A DNA stretch of 22,531 nucleotides from CAYQAJ01 sp964415245 (lineage in GTDB: Bacteria; Planctomycetota; Planctomycetia; Pirellulales; Pirellulaceae). The notes below the pieces were generated by a model. It saw nothing but the letters and a program-made list of their open reading frames with translations, made no database searches and was not told the origin of the DNA. Of the stretch, positions 14,224-21,336 are shown one piece after another. The DNA lies in contig CAYQAJ010000054.1 in the NCBI GenBank assembly GCA_964415245.1, positions 1 to 22,531 on the forward strand. The letters run 5' to 3'. Position 1 is the stretch's first letter. Every line of letters begins with the position of its first letter. Both the position numbers and the translations under genes were made by a program.

Positions 14224-15528
14224 ATGAACGTGCTCATCATCGGCAGCGGTGGCCGCGAACACGCGCTGGCGTGGAAGATCGCCCAGAGCCCACGCGCCGA
14301 CCGCGTCTTCGTCGCCCCGGGTAACGCCGGAACGGCCCAGGACGCCGAAAACGTCGACATCGCCCCCGGCGACTTTGCGCGGCTCATCAAATTCGCATCG
14401 CAGAACAACGTCGAGCTCACTGTCGTCGGACCCGAGGCGCCGCTGGCCGCGGGCATCGTCGACGCGTTTCAAGACGCAGGGCTCCGCGTGTTCGGTCCGA
14501 ACAAAGCGGCGGCGCAACTCGAAAGCAGCAAGGTGTTCTGCAAGAACCTGTTGCGCAGCGCCGACGTGCCTACGGCCGATTACCGCGTGTTCCGCGACGC
14601 CGACAGCGCCGAGAAATACATCAACGACCGCTACCCGCTCGAAGAGCAGGATGTGCCGGTCGTCGTCAAGGCCGACGGGCTGGCGGCCGGCAAGGGGGCG
14701 ATCGTCTGCACGCGCCGCCGGCACGCGCTCGAGGCCATCCAGCGAATCGCCCGCAAGCGCGAGTTCGGCGATGCGGGCAACCAGCTCGTTATCGAAGAGC
14801 GCCTCGACGGACAAGAGGCGAGCATTCTCGCGCTCACCGATGGCCACACCATCGTCACGCTCCCGCCGGCCCAGGACCATAAGCCCGCCTTCGACGGCGA
14901 CACCGGCCCCAACACCGGCGGCATGGGCGCCTATTGCCCAACGCCGCTGGTCAACGAGCGCACGCTTCGCTGGGTCGACGAGCACATTCTCGTTCCCACC
15001 GTTCACGCCATGAAGCGGGCGCGGAGCCCCTTGCGCGGCGTTCTTTACGCCGGCCTGATGCTCACCAATCAGGGACCCAAGGTGCTCGAATACAACGTCC
15101 GCTTCGGCGACCCCGAGTGCCAGCCACTGTTGATGCGACTCAAGAGCGACCTGCTCGACGTGCTGGATGCGACCATCGACGGTCGGCTCGACGAAATTCA
15201 GCCGCTGGAGTGGGACCCTCGCCCGGCCGTGTGCGTCGTCATGGCCAGCGAAGGCTATCCCGACAAGTACGACACGGGGCGGCCGATCCGCGGGCTCGAA
15301 GACGCCGCTCAGCTCGCGGGCGTGAAGGTGTTTCACGCCGGCACCGCCACGGTCGATGGTCAGGTCGTAACCTCCGGCGGCCGCGTGCTGGGCGTCACGG
15401 CACTGGGCGGCTCGATCTCCGACGCCAAACGACAGGCCTACGCGGCGGTCAAGTGCATTCGCTGGCAAGGCGCCTGGTGCCGCAAAGACATCTCCGACAA
15501 AGCACTCACCGCGAAACCGCAAGCGTAA
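14224..15528 (+). CDS. purD: Phosphoribosylamine--glycine ligase (GAR synthetase)
   Basis: A 434-residue cytoplasmic ATP-grasp enzyme. It joins glycine to phosphoribosylamine in the second step of purine synthesis, and its length is normal for the family. Visible signatures are the N-terminal MNVLIIGSGGREHALAWK, VVGPEAPLAAG, VVVKADGLAAGKG in the ATP-grasp part, TGPNTGGMGAY, and the metal/ATP motif EYNVRFGDPECQ. The start ATG at 14224 begins directly with the conserved N-terminal strand. No strong Shine-Dalgarno is visible. It stands alone on the plus strand, divergent from the respiratory cluster. The repeat region 15577-15647 follows it and includes a hairpin that might end transcription. 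Confidence 0.97.
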   Translation: MNVLIIGSGGREHALAWKIAQSPRADRVFVAPGNAGTAQDAENVDIAPGDFARLIKFASQNNVELTVVGPEAPLAAGIVDAFQDAGLRVFGPNKAAAQLESSKVFCKNLLRSADVPTADYRVFRDADSAEKYINDRYPLEEQDVPVVVKADGLAAGKGAIVCTRRRHALEAIQRIARKREFGDAGNQLVIEERLDGQEASILALTDGHTIVTLPPAQDHKPAFDGDTGPNTGGMGAYCPTPLVNERTLRWVDEHILVPTVHAMKRARSPLRGVLYAGLMLTNQGPKVLEYNVRFGDPECQPLLMRLKSDLLDVLDATIDGRLDEIQPLEWDPRPAVCVVMASEGYPDKYDTGRPIRGLEDAAQLAGVKVFHAGTATVDGQVVTSGGRVLGVTALGGSISDAKRQAYAAVKCIRWQGAWCRKDISDKALTAKPQA

Positions 15529-15576
15529 GAGCGCGCCGGACGCAAGCGCAATGGATCGTGCACGGGGAAGCGCCGC

Positions 15577-15647
15577 CAACCCACGGTGCGAATCGCCGCA
15601 AGCCCACGGTGCGCATCGCAGCAAGCCCACGGATTGCCGTCCGTGGG
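15577..15647 (+). repeat. Direct repeats and hairpin downstream of purD
   Basis: Two and a half copies of a 22-23-base unit (CAAGCCCACGGTGCG...) at 15577-15598, 15599-15621 and from 15622. The third runs into a hairpin with exact 8-base arms CCCACGGA (15626-15633) and TCCGTGGG (15640-15647). No T-run follows, so it is at best a weak intrinsic terminator. It may equally be one of the many palindromic repeats here. Confidence 0.55.
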
Positions 15648-15711
15648 TGCCATTCACGGGTTCGTAAATCCCAATTCGCACCGAGTGCGCAAATGATGCA
15701 CCGCACCAATC

Positions 15712-15808
15712 CAACGGCAACGCCGTTGCACAACAAAGCCCAGGGTCGCGCAGCGCACCCTGGGAAACGGGCCACCACCAATACACGCCGAAACCCCGAA
15801 GGGGTTTT
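15712..15808 (+). repeat. Left composite hairpin element of the RAYT unit
   Basis: Three hairpins in order from outside to inside: CAACGGC/GCCGTTG with a 3-base loop (15712-15728); CCCAGGGT/ACCCTGGG (15739-15764), with an inner CGC/GCG pairing; and AAACCCC-GAA-GGGGTTT (15791-15807). ACAACAAAG separates the first two. An inverted copy lies on the other side of the transposase gene at 16296-16390. This arrangement fits REP-like elements recognised by REP-associated transposases. Confidence 0.75.
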
Positions 15809-15822
15809 ACAACGCGGCGGCG

Positions 15823-16278
15823 TCAGTCCCATACGTACCTTTTATCGATTTCGAGGCCGTACTTCTTGCACAGGCGCCGAAACTCGTCCTGAAACGATTC
15901 CTTTCGGTGGTGCTCCTCCTGGTTGGCGATGTATTTCTTCAGCGCCTCGACGTGCGAAGGGCTGATCGAAAACGCGCCGTAGCCTTGTTGCCAGTGGAAC
16001 TCGGCGAGCTCAGGCTTTTCCACTTTGACCCATTTCGACGACTCGCGTTTCAGATCGCGGATCAGATCTGCCACAGCGACCGTTTTGCCGAGGCGGCAAA
16101 GAATATGCACGTGGTCCTCGACTCCACCGACAACCAATGCCGGCGATTCGAGGCCCGTGCACGCGCCGGCCAGATAACGGTGGGTTCGATCGCGAAACTC
16201 GTTGTCGGCCAGGAACGGTTGGCGATGTTTCGTGGAGAAGACGAGGTGTACGTAGATTTGGACCAACGACTGCGGCAT
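15823..16278 (-). CDS. REP-associated tyrosine transposase (IS200/RAYT-like, Y1_Tnp)
   Basis: A 151-residue HUH single-strand transposase domain. His56-Val-His58 in VEDHVHIL is the metal-binding HUH motif, and Tyr116 in LKKYIANQEEHH is the expected nucleophile. The N-terminal HLVFSTKHRQPFL and central FHWQQGYGAFSIS blocks are typical of the family. The start at 16278 is fixed by AAAGGAGG 6 bases upstream. The reading frame stays open further upstream, but only through the translated octamer repeat. The gene is bracketed by two inverted composite hairpin elements, with no IS200/IS605 tnpB partner. Such domesticated RAYTs are thought to mobilise or copy REP palindromes by cutting one strand. 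The gene looks intact, so the protein is probably functional. Confidence 0.9.
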   Translation of the reverse strand: MPQSLVQIYVHLVFSTKHRQPFLADNEFRDRTHRYLAGACTGLESPALVVGGVEDHVHILCRLGKTVAVADLIRDLKRESSKWVKVEKPELAEFHWQQGYGAFSISPSHVEALKKYIANQEEHHRKESFQDEFRRLCKKYGLEIDKRYVWD

Positions 16279-16284
16279 GGCTCG

Positions 16285-16292
16285 CCTCCTTT
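16285..16292 (-). promoter_or_regulatory. Ribosome binding site deciding the RAYT start
   Basis: AAAGGAGG on the minus strand, 6 bases before the ATG at 16278. It shows that the upstream in-frame extension through tandem repeats is not part of the protein. Confidence 0.75.
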
Positions 16293-16295
16293 GTA

Positions 16296-16390
16296 AAACC
16301 CCTTCGGGGTTTGTGGGAGTTTGTGGGAGACCGGTTACCCAGGGTGCGCTGCGCGACCCTGGGCTTTGTTGTTGTATGCCTTCGGCATAC
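16296..16390 (-). repeat. Right composite hairpin element of the RAYT unit (inverted copy)
   Basis: The same three-hairpin layout as 15712-15808 but inverted. AAACCCC-TTC-GGGGTTT (16296-16312) is next to the gene, then two copies of TTTGTGGGAG (16311-16330), then CCCAGGGT/ACCCTGGG (16338-16363), then an outer hairpin GTATGCC-TTC-GGCATAC (16374-16390). The outer hairpin keeps the arm and loop lengths of the left element but has a different sequence. Confidence 0.75.
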
Positions 16391-16430
16391 CCGGCGCGCC
16401 GAAACGATCGAGCAACCGACAACGGTCGAA

Positions 16431-16680
16431 TCCCCGCGTCGCCGTGTCCCCGTGTCGCCGTGTCCCCGTGTCGCCGTGTCCCGTGTCGCCGTGTCCCGTG
16501 TCGCCGCGTCGCCGCGTCGCCGTGTCGCCGTGTCCCCGCGTCGCCGTGTCGCCGTGTCCCGTGTCGCCGCGTCCCCGTGTCGCCGTGTCGCCGTGTCGCC
16601 GTGTCCCCGCGTCGCCGCGTCGCCGTGTCCCAGTGTCGCCGTGTCGCCGTGTCCCCGCGTTTCCGTGTCGCCGCGTCGCG
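16431..16680. repeat. Tandem octamer array of about 30 units
   Basis: Direct array of 8-base units of the pattern GTC(G/C)CCG(T/C), for example GTCGCCGT and GTCCCCGC, with occasional 7-base units (GTCCCGT) and point variants. The upstream leader GACAACGGTCGAATCCCC resembles the leader GACCACGGACAAATCCCC at 4446. It fills the space between the RAYT unit and the NYN-domain gene. It stays open in several frames because 8-base units of this composition rarely form stops. Confidence 0.9.
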
Positions 16681-16692
16681 CACACCACTCGC

Positions 16693-17409
16693 TCACGTGT
16701 CGTCGACACCATTGTCCTCCAGCAAATCCTCCGCATAACCCGGGGGGAACGGATTGGCGAGGTCGTGGGCGTCGAGAATCTTTTCGTCGTCCGGCGGCGA
16801 TGCGGATTCTCGCGAGGGCGATTCGGGCGACGACGCGGTTGACGCTTCGGTTGATGAACTGTCGACGGTGTCCGCCGGGTTTTGGGGCAATTCCAAGTCG
16901 CCCTGAGTGATTTCGACGTCGCCGAACTCCGCCAGCCAGCGGCTTATTTCGTCGGGCGTGAGCTCGCCGGGCTTTTCGACCGAATCGACCAAGGGCGCCG
17001 CATCCGCGCGTCGCTGCCGAAGCACTTCGGCGTACCACACCGGGCTGTCGACCGCTCGGGCGCCGCGTCTCTTCGCGGCGCGCTGCACGCGATGATCGCT
17101 CGACACCACGGTGAGCTGCCGCGGAGCCGAGTCGCTGCGGATCAGCTCTTCGAGCTGGTCGTCGGCCTCGGCATAGCCGACGGCGAAGTAAACCGTCATC
17201 GCGCCGTGAAGCTGCTGGCGGGGAAGTCCCGGCGGCGCGTCATGGGCGTCGAACACGATGCTCGTGCGCGCCAGTTCCGACTCCGGCAGCGACGCCAGCA
17301 GAAAGTTCAACAGCGCGCGGCGCGAACGTTCGAGCGTGCCCGGCCCAATTCCCCGGCCGATGATGCCCGTTGCGTGCAGCAGGTTGTAGCCGTCAATGAG
17401 GATCGCCAT
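16693..17409 (-). CDS. YacP/NYN-domain protein, predicted ribonuclease
   Basis: A 238-residue cytoplasmic protein with a PIN-like NYN domain of the YacP (Rae1-like) family at about 1-135. Acidic residues typical of a metal-dependent nuclease site are Asp6 (LIDGYN), Asp54 (VFDAH), Asp83/Asp84 (AEADDQLEELI) and Asp105 (SSDHRV). Relatives in Firmicutes cut mRNA on the ribosome, so RNA cleavage is plausible but unproven here. Residues about 147-238 form an acidic, Ser-rich, probably flexible tail not needed for the fold. I chose ATG 17409 because the domain starts there (MAILIDGYN). The in-frame upstream extension reads through a palindromic repeat. It lies downstream of the dihydroorotase-like gene on the same strand, and its stop lies about 12 bases from the octamer array. 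Confidence 0.85.
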   Translation of the reverse strand: MAILIDGYNLLHATGIIGRGIGPGTLERSRRALLNFLLASLPESELARTSIVFDAHDAPPGLPRQQLHGAMTVYFAVGYAEADDQLEELIRSDSAPRQLTVVSSDHRVQRAAKRRGARAVDSPVWYAEVLRQRRADAAPLVDSVEKPGELTPDEISRWLAEFGDVEITQGDLELPQNPADTVDSSSTEASTASSPESPSRESASPPDDEKILDAHDLANPFPPGYAEDLLEDNGVDDT

Positions 17410-17446
17410 GTGGAGTTGATGAGGAGCGCCATGTGGCGTTGTGGCC

Positions 17447-17530
17447 GGTCTCCCGACCGAGCCACATCGCGCGACCGTAGGTCTCAATGCCGGAGACCTT
17501 CGGTCAAGACATCGGCGGGGTCGGGAGACC
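17447..17530. repeat. Palindromic repeat at the 3' end of the dihydroorotase-like gene
   Basis: GGTCTCCCGACC (17447-17458) and its inverse GGTCGGGAGACC (17519-17530) bracket a hairpin. The hairpin arms, 17473-17485 and 17493-17505, pair over 12 of 13 bases around a 7-base loop. The right hairpin arm overlaps the stop codon of the dihydroorotase-like gene, and 17519-17530 codes for its last residues. The same 12-mer family recurs at 21833-21919. It could act as a terminator or mRNA-stabilising structure. Confidence 0.7.
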
Positions 17531-18832
17531 CGCGCCGAACGCAGAATACCGCACCTGTCCGCCGACGATCGTGTACTCCGCTCGGCCCACCAGTTCCTGA
17601 CCCGCGAACGGCGTGTTGCTGCTTCGCGAGCGAAACCGCGCGGGATCGACTTTCCACCGCACGCTGGGGTTGATGATCGTCACGTCGGCGTCGGCGCCGA
17701 TTCGCAGTGTGCCCTTGTCGAGGCCGAGAATGCGAGCCGGGTGGTCGGTCATCTTGCCTAGTGCGTCGGGCCAGTCGAGGTGGCCCGGCTCGATGAGCCG
17801 CGTGATGACCAGCGCCAGCGTGGTCTCCAGGTTCACGGCGCCGAAAGGCGCCAGGTCCAACTCCTGCATCTTCTTTTCGGCGGCGCGAGGGGCGTGGCCG
17901 CTGGCGATCACATCGAGCGTACCGTCGGCCAGGCCGGCGATGCAGGCGTCGACGTGGTCCTGCGACCGCAGTGGCGGGTTGAGTTTGCAATTAGCGTCGA
18001 AAGCACGGAGTCGCTGGTCGGTAAGTGTGAAGTGCGGCGGGCAAACGGCGGCCGACACCTTCACGCCCCGCGCCTTGGCCCGCCGAATCATCTCGACGCT
18101 GCCGCTGGACGAAATGTTCATCAGGTGCAGCCGCCCGCCTGTCGACTCGGCCAGCCGCAGGTCGCGGCTGGTCATTACATCTTCGGCCTCGGGGGGCAGG
18201 CCGGTGAGCCCCAGAATCATTGAGATCAGCCCCTCGTGCATCACACCGCCGTGCGACAGCTCGAGCACCTCGGGGTGGTTGAGGATCGGCTTGTCGAACA
18301 TCAGGCAGTATTCGAGGGCCCTGCGGAGCAGGTTGGTATTGTGGATGGGGCGCGAGGCATCGCTGAAGGCGACCGCACCCGCTTCGACCAGTGAGCCGAT
18401 CTCGGCCAGCTCCTCGCCTTCGCGGTTCTTGCTCACGCAGGCCACCACGAACACGTGGCAATGGCGGGCCCGCGCCGCCTTTTGCCGCACGAATTCGACC
18501 GACGCCTGCGTGTCGATGGGCGGCTCGGTGTCGGGCGTGCACACGATGCTGGTGAACCCGCCGGCCAGCGCCGCCGCCGTGCCGCTTTCGATTGTTTCGT
18601 CCTCTTCACAGCCGGGCTCGCGAAGCTGCACGTGCATGTCGACCAGGCCGGGCGACACGATCATGCCGGTGGCATCGATCACCTCGCATCCGTTGGCGGG
18701 CGCGTCGGCAGCGGTGTCGGCGGGCATGTCGTACGCGGCGATTCGCCCGTTCTCGATGAGCACGTTGGTCACGCGGTCGAGACTTTGCGACGGGTCGATG
18801 ACGCGACCGCCGGCGATGAGCATGCGCGTCAT
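17504..18832 (-). CDS. pyrC: Dihydroorotase homologue, predicted catalytically inactive
   Basis: A 442-residue amidohydrolase-fold protein related to class I dihydroorotase (third step of pyrimidine synthesis). The fold signatures are clear (SPGLVDMHVQLREPG at 60-74, GGFTSIVCTPDTEPP, FSDASRPI, NPPLRS). The usual metal and catalytic residues are mostly gone: HxH is His67-Val-Gln69, the HxxHxS region is HLMNIS with Asn239, and TDHAPH is SGHAPR with Gly312 and Arg316. His186 and Asp158 remain. It follows pyrB by 67 bases, as in pyrB-pyrC' pairs of Pseudomonas, where the inactive dihydroorotase is needed to assemble aspartate carbamoyltransferase. The same role is inferred here, with an active dihydroorotase elsewhere. 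GGAGG lies 7 bases before ATG 18832. The final GLPTPPMS is encoded by a palindromic repeat. Confidence 0.9.
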   Translation of the reverse strand: MTRMLIAGGRVIDPSQSLDRVTNVLIENGRIAAYDMPADTAADAPANGCEVIDATGMIVSPGLVDMHVQLREPGCEEDETIESGTAAALAGGFTSIVCTPDTEPPIDTQASVEFVRQKAARARHCHVFVVACVSKNREGEELAEIGSLVEAGAVAFSDASRPIHNTNLLRRALEYCLMFDKPILNHPEVLELSHGGVMHEGLISMILGLTGLPPEAEDVMTSRDLRLAESTGGRLHLMNISSSGSVEMIRRAKARGVKVSAAVCPPHFTLTDQRLRAFDANCKLNPPLRSQDHVDACIAGLADGTLDVIASGHAPRAAEKKMQELDLAPFGAVNLETTLALVITRLIEPGHLDWPDALGKMTDHPARILGLDKGTLRIGADADVTIINPSVRWKVDPARFRSRSSNTPFAGQELVGRAEYTIVGGQVRYSAFGAGLPTPPMS

Positions 18833-18839
18833 GGCCGGG

Positions 18840-18844
18840 CCTCC
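18840..18844 (-). promoter_or_regulatory. Ribosome binding site of the dihydroorotase-like gene
   Basis: GGAGG on the minus strand, 7 bases before ATG 18832, supports this start over an internal ATG three codons later. Confidence 0.6.
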
Positions 18845-18899
18845 GTCAGCAGCTTTGTCGCAGGACGGAATGCGTTCGCGCGCTTGCCGCCGTCCGGTG

Positions 18900-19859
18900 T
18901 CATGGCTGGGCCCCCGTCACAAGCCACAGCACCGCCATTCGCACGGCCAGCCCATTGGCCACCTGGTCGAGGATCACCGAGTGTGGGCCATCGGCCACGT
19001 CGGGCGTGATTTCGACGCCGCGATTGATGGGACCCGGTGCCATGATGAGGATGTCGTCCTTGGCCCGCGCCATTCGCTCGCGGTTCATGGCGTAAAGCAA
19101 AGCGTACTCGCGCACCGAGGGGAACGGCCGCGTGTACTGCCGCTCGAACTGGATACGTAGCAGGTTGAGCACGTCGCAGCGGGGGAGGATGTCGTCGAGG
19201 CTGTAGGCCACCTCGACGCCCAGCTCTTCCCACCGCCGGGAGACCAGCGTGGCCGGCCCGCAGACAATCACATGCGCCCCCAAGCGGGTCAGGCCCCAGA
19301 TGTTCGAGCGGGCCGTGCGACTATGGGCGATGTCGCCCACCAGGGCCACGGTGAGCCCGGCCAGGCGGCCGCGATGCTCGCGAATGGTGAGCATATCGAG
19401 CAGGCCCTGGGTGGGATGCTCGTGCGGGCCATCGCCGGCGTTGACGACCGAGCAGGCGACGTTTTGGGCCAAGAGGTGCGGCGTGCCGGGCGTGTGGTGC
19501 CGCACGACAATGGCGTCGGCGCTCATGGCCTCGATGTTGCGGGCCGTGTCGATGAACGTCTCGCCCTTGGATAGGCTGCTGCCGGAGGCCGAGAAGTCGA
19601 TCGTCTCGGCCCCGAGTCGACGAGCGGCGAGAGAAAAGCTGGTCCGCGTGCGGGTGGAGTTCTCGAAGAAGAGGTTGGCGCAGGTCTTGCCTTGCAGGTG
19701 GCTCAGGCGGCGCCGGCCGCCGCGGCTGATGTCCTTGAAGGCGGCGGCGGTGTCGAGAAGCAGTGTCAGCTCTTCGGCCGACAAGCTTTCCAGGTCGAGC
19801 AAATGACGGCGGGTCCACGTTTGCGGCACGCTATCCAGATCAACCACCGCCGTGCTCAT
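18900..19859 (-). CDS. pyrB: Aspartate carbamoyltransferase catalytic subunit
   Basis: A 319-residue cytoplasmic enzyme joining carbamoyl phosphate and aspartate in pyrimidine synthesis. It has the carbamoyl-phosphate motif FFENSTRTRTSF (about 64-75), the active-site SSLSKGET loop, HEHPTQGLLD, and the C-terminal PGPINRG region. Length is normal. I chose ATG 19859 because AGGTG lies 6 bases upstream. A GTG three codons earlier (19868) is the alternative. No pyrI regulatory gene is nearby. The next gene is the inactive dihydroorotase homologue, so the pair probably forms a PyrB/PyrC' complex. A promoter is predicted at 19950-19977. I see no PyrR-type attenuator in the short leader. Confidence 0.97.
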   Translation of the reverse strand: MSTAVVDLDSVPQTWTRRHLLDLESLSAEELTLLLDTAAAFKDISRGGRRRLSHLQGKTCANLFFENSTRTRTSFSLAARRLGAETIDFSASGSSLSKGETFIDTARNIEAMSADAIVVRHHTPGTPHLLAQNVACSVVNAGDGPHEHPTQGLLDMLTIREHRGRLAGLTVALVGDIAHSRTARSNIWGLTRLGAHVIVCGPATLVSRRWEELGVEVAYSLDDILPRCDVLNLLRIQFERQYTRPFPSVREYALLYAMNRERMARAKDDILIMAPGPINRGVEITPDVADGPHSVILDQVANGLAVRMAVLWLVTGAQP

Positions 19860-19949
19860 GACGCGCACCTGGCCACCACGCCGCCCGTCGAAAGAGGTTT
19901 CGCAAGTGGGGTCGTCGGCATGTCGGCAGGATGGAGCGACCTGGGGTTG

Positions 19950-19977
19950 ATTTTACCAGGGGCGCAACGGTTCGCAA
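19950..19977 (-). promoter_or_regulatory. Predicted sigma70-type promoter of pyrB
   Basis: On the minus strand, TTGCGA (19977-19972) and TAAAAT (19955-19950) are separated by 16 bases. They match 4 of 6 and 5 of 6 of the consensus. The predicted start near 19943 gives a leader of about 80 bases before ATG 19859. Confidence 0.45.
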
Positions 19978-19992
19978 CCATCCGGGCGCGTG

Positions 19993-20062
19993 GGGACTAG
20001 GGATTGGGGTCTGGGGATTGGGGATTGGGGTCTGGGGACTAGGGATTGGGGATTGGGGATCG
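19993..20062 (+). repeat. G-rich heptamer tandem repeat
   Basis: Ten 7-base units: GGGACTA, GGGATTG and GGGTCTG in mixed order. Each unit brings a run of three or four G on the plus strand with short loops, so the tract could form G-quadruplexes. It lies between the pyrB promoter and the diguanylate cyclase gene. Confidence 0.85.
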
Positions 20063-20171
20063 GTGGTTTCCCTCTTCATCTACGATCGTCCATACTCGTC
20101 CCTATACGTCCATTCTGATCGGTCGCGCACGCCTGACCGAGCCGGCACGCGCCCCAGGACAGCATTCTGCC

Positions 20172-21089
20172 GTGAAGCCAGCACTTTCGATCCTTTTGTC
20201 ATCCGACGATGCCGGCCGAATCGCGCGGTGGGTGGCCGCGATTTCGGCGGCCGGCGTACGGGTTTTCACCAGTGCGAACGATTTGCCCGATGGCGAAGTC
20301 CTCGACGTGATCGTTACCGATCGACCGGCCAGCGTGGAAAGCGCCGCGAGCATTTGCCGCACAGAGAACCGTGGCGACGGATCTTCCGGCCGATCTCGCG
20401 GAGTAACGGGCGTTGTGAGCGTGGGAGCGACTCGGGGCGACGTGCAGTTGCCCGCCGATGCGTCGGATCGCGAGCTCTCGATCGCCTGCCGGCTGCTGGG
20501 CGAAGCGGTTCGACTCCGCCGGCGTGTGCGACGCAGCGAAACCGTGCGACGCGCCCTGTCAAGCCGCGCCGCGAGCGACCCGCTCACCGGTCTGCCCAAT
20601 CGGCTGGCGTGGCAAAAGCAGCTTAAACGGCGCAGCGCGGCCGCACGCTCGTCGAGCGAGGCGATCACGCTGGCTTTGATCGATTTGGACCACTTCCGCG
20701 AAATCAATGCCCAGCGGGGCTATGCCGCCGGTGACGAAGCCTTGCGCCAAGCGGCCCGAGCGCTTCGCGATACGTTGCGTGACCGCGACTTCGTCGCCCG
20801 ATGGGGGGGCGACGAGTTTGCGGTGCTGGTAAGCGGCTTCGATGCCGAGTCGTCGTGGCGGCTGATCGAGGCAGCACGAACGGCGATCGGCCGGGAGTCG
20901 GCCCCTCACGTGGACGCGGTCGGACTGAAAGACGTGCCGCTCAACGCCAGCGCCGGCGTTGCTACGAGCCGCGACGGCCAGATCGAAGCGGAAACTCTGC
21001 TAGCATCCGCCGACGAGGCCCTCCGCAGCGCCAAAGCAAAGGGCCGAAACCGTACCATCTGCCAGCAAGTTCCCCACGGCAGGAGCTAG
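20172..21089 (+). CDS. Diguanylate cyclase (GGDEF) with degenerate receiver-like N-terminus
   Basis: A 305-residue cytoplasmic signalling protein that should make cyclic di-GMP from two GTP. The GGDEF domain (about 130-300) has an intact signature WGGDEFAVL at 211-219 and the metal residue region LIDLDHFREIN at 169-179. An allosteric inhibition site RxxD (Arg203, Asp206) lies five residues before GGDEF, so both activity and product inhibition are expected. The first about 55 residues (LSILLSSDDAGRIARW ... DVIVTDRP) look like the beginning of a response-regulator receiver with an acidic pair and a possible phospho-acceptor Asp. The fold seems incomplete and may be a pseudo-receiver. I prefer GTG 20172 because the only upstream in-frame ATG (20046) lies in the heptamer repeat. 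No strong Shine-Dalgarno supports either. Confidence 0.88.
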   Translation: MKPALSILLSSDDAGRIARWVAAISAAGVRVFTSANDLPDGEVLDVIVTDRPASVESAASICRTENRGDGSSGRSRGVTGVVSVGATRGDVQLPADASDRELSIACRLLGEAVRLRRRVRRSETVRRALSSRAASDPLTGLPNRLAWQKQLKRRSAAARSSSEAITLALIDLDHFREINAQRGYAAGDEALRQAARALRDTLRDRDFVARWGGDEFAVLVSGFDAESSWRLIEAARTAIGRESAPHVDAVGLKDVPLNASAGVATSRDGQIEAETLLASADEALRSAKAKGRNRTICQQVPHGRS

Positions 21090-21320
21090 CAAGGCAAAAT
21101 CGCCATAGCTTCGCAGTCTACGCCAGCTACAACCGCGCAGTCGATGTTGGCGCGGCACTCCGTCTGCCACCCCCTTTGCCTTCAAGTCTGGCGGCGACTT
21201 TGCCGATTATGTGGCGCATAGCGACTTGGCGAACCAGGCAAAGTTTTCCAATCGGGCAAACTCTACCAGACGGTTAGCACGGCGCTCAGGGCGGCTCGCA
21301 CGGCTGAATGAAGATACGAA

Positions 21321-21327
21321 GAAGGAG
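21321..21327 (+). promoter_or_regulatory. Ribosome binding site deciding the small lipoprotein start
   Basis: GAAGGAG lies 9 bases before ATG 21337. That ATG also gives a proper lipoprotein signal peptide, unlike the in-frame ATG at 21211. Confidence 0.65.
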
Positions 21328-21336
21328 CTCGCAGTT

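Noticed and set aside
14146..15786. 546-codon open frame opposite purD
   Set aside because: It has no motifs, runs into repeats at both ends, and purD is certain on the other strand.
16431..16680. CRISPR array
   Set aside because: Units are 8 bases in direct tandem without spacers, and no cas genes are near.
16279..16683. In-frame N-terminal extension of the RAYT gene giving a 286-residue protein
   Set aside because: The extension is only the translated octamer repeat and flank hairpin. A strong ribosome site and the family's conserved start fix the ATG at 16278.
17613..19160. 515-codon open frame on the plus strand across the dihydroorotase-like and pyrB genes
   Set aside because: Spans two well-supported minus-strand genes. 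Composition reflects antisense codons.
20046..20171. Upstream ATG start for the diguanylate cyclase
   Set aside because: The ATG lies in the heptamer repeat and the added 42 residues show no domain. GTG 20172 fits the start of the receiver-like segment.
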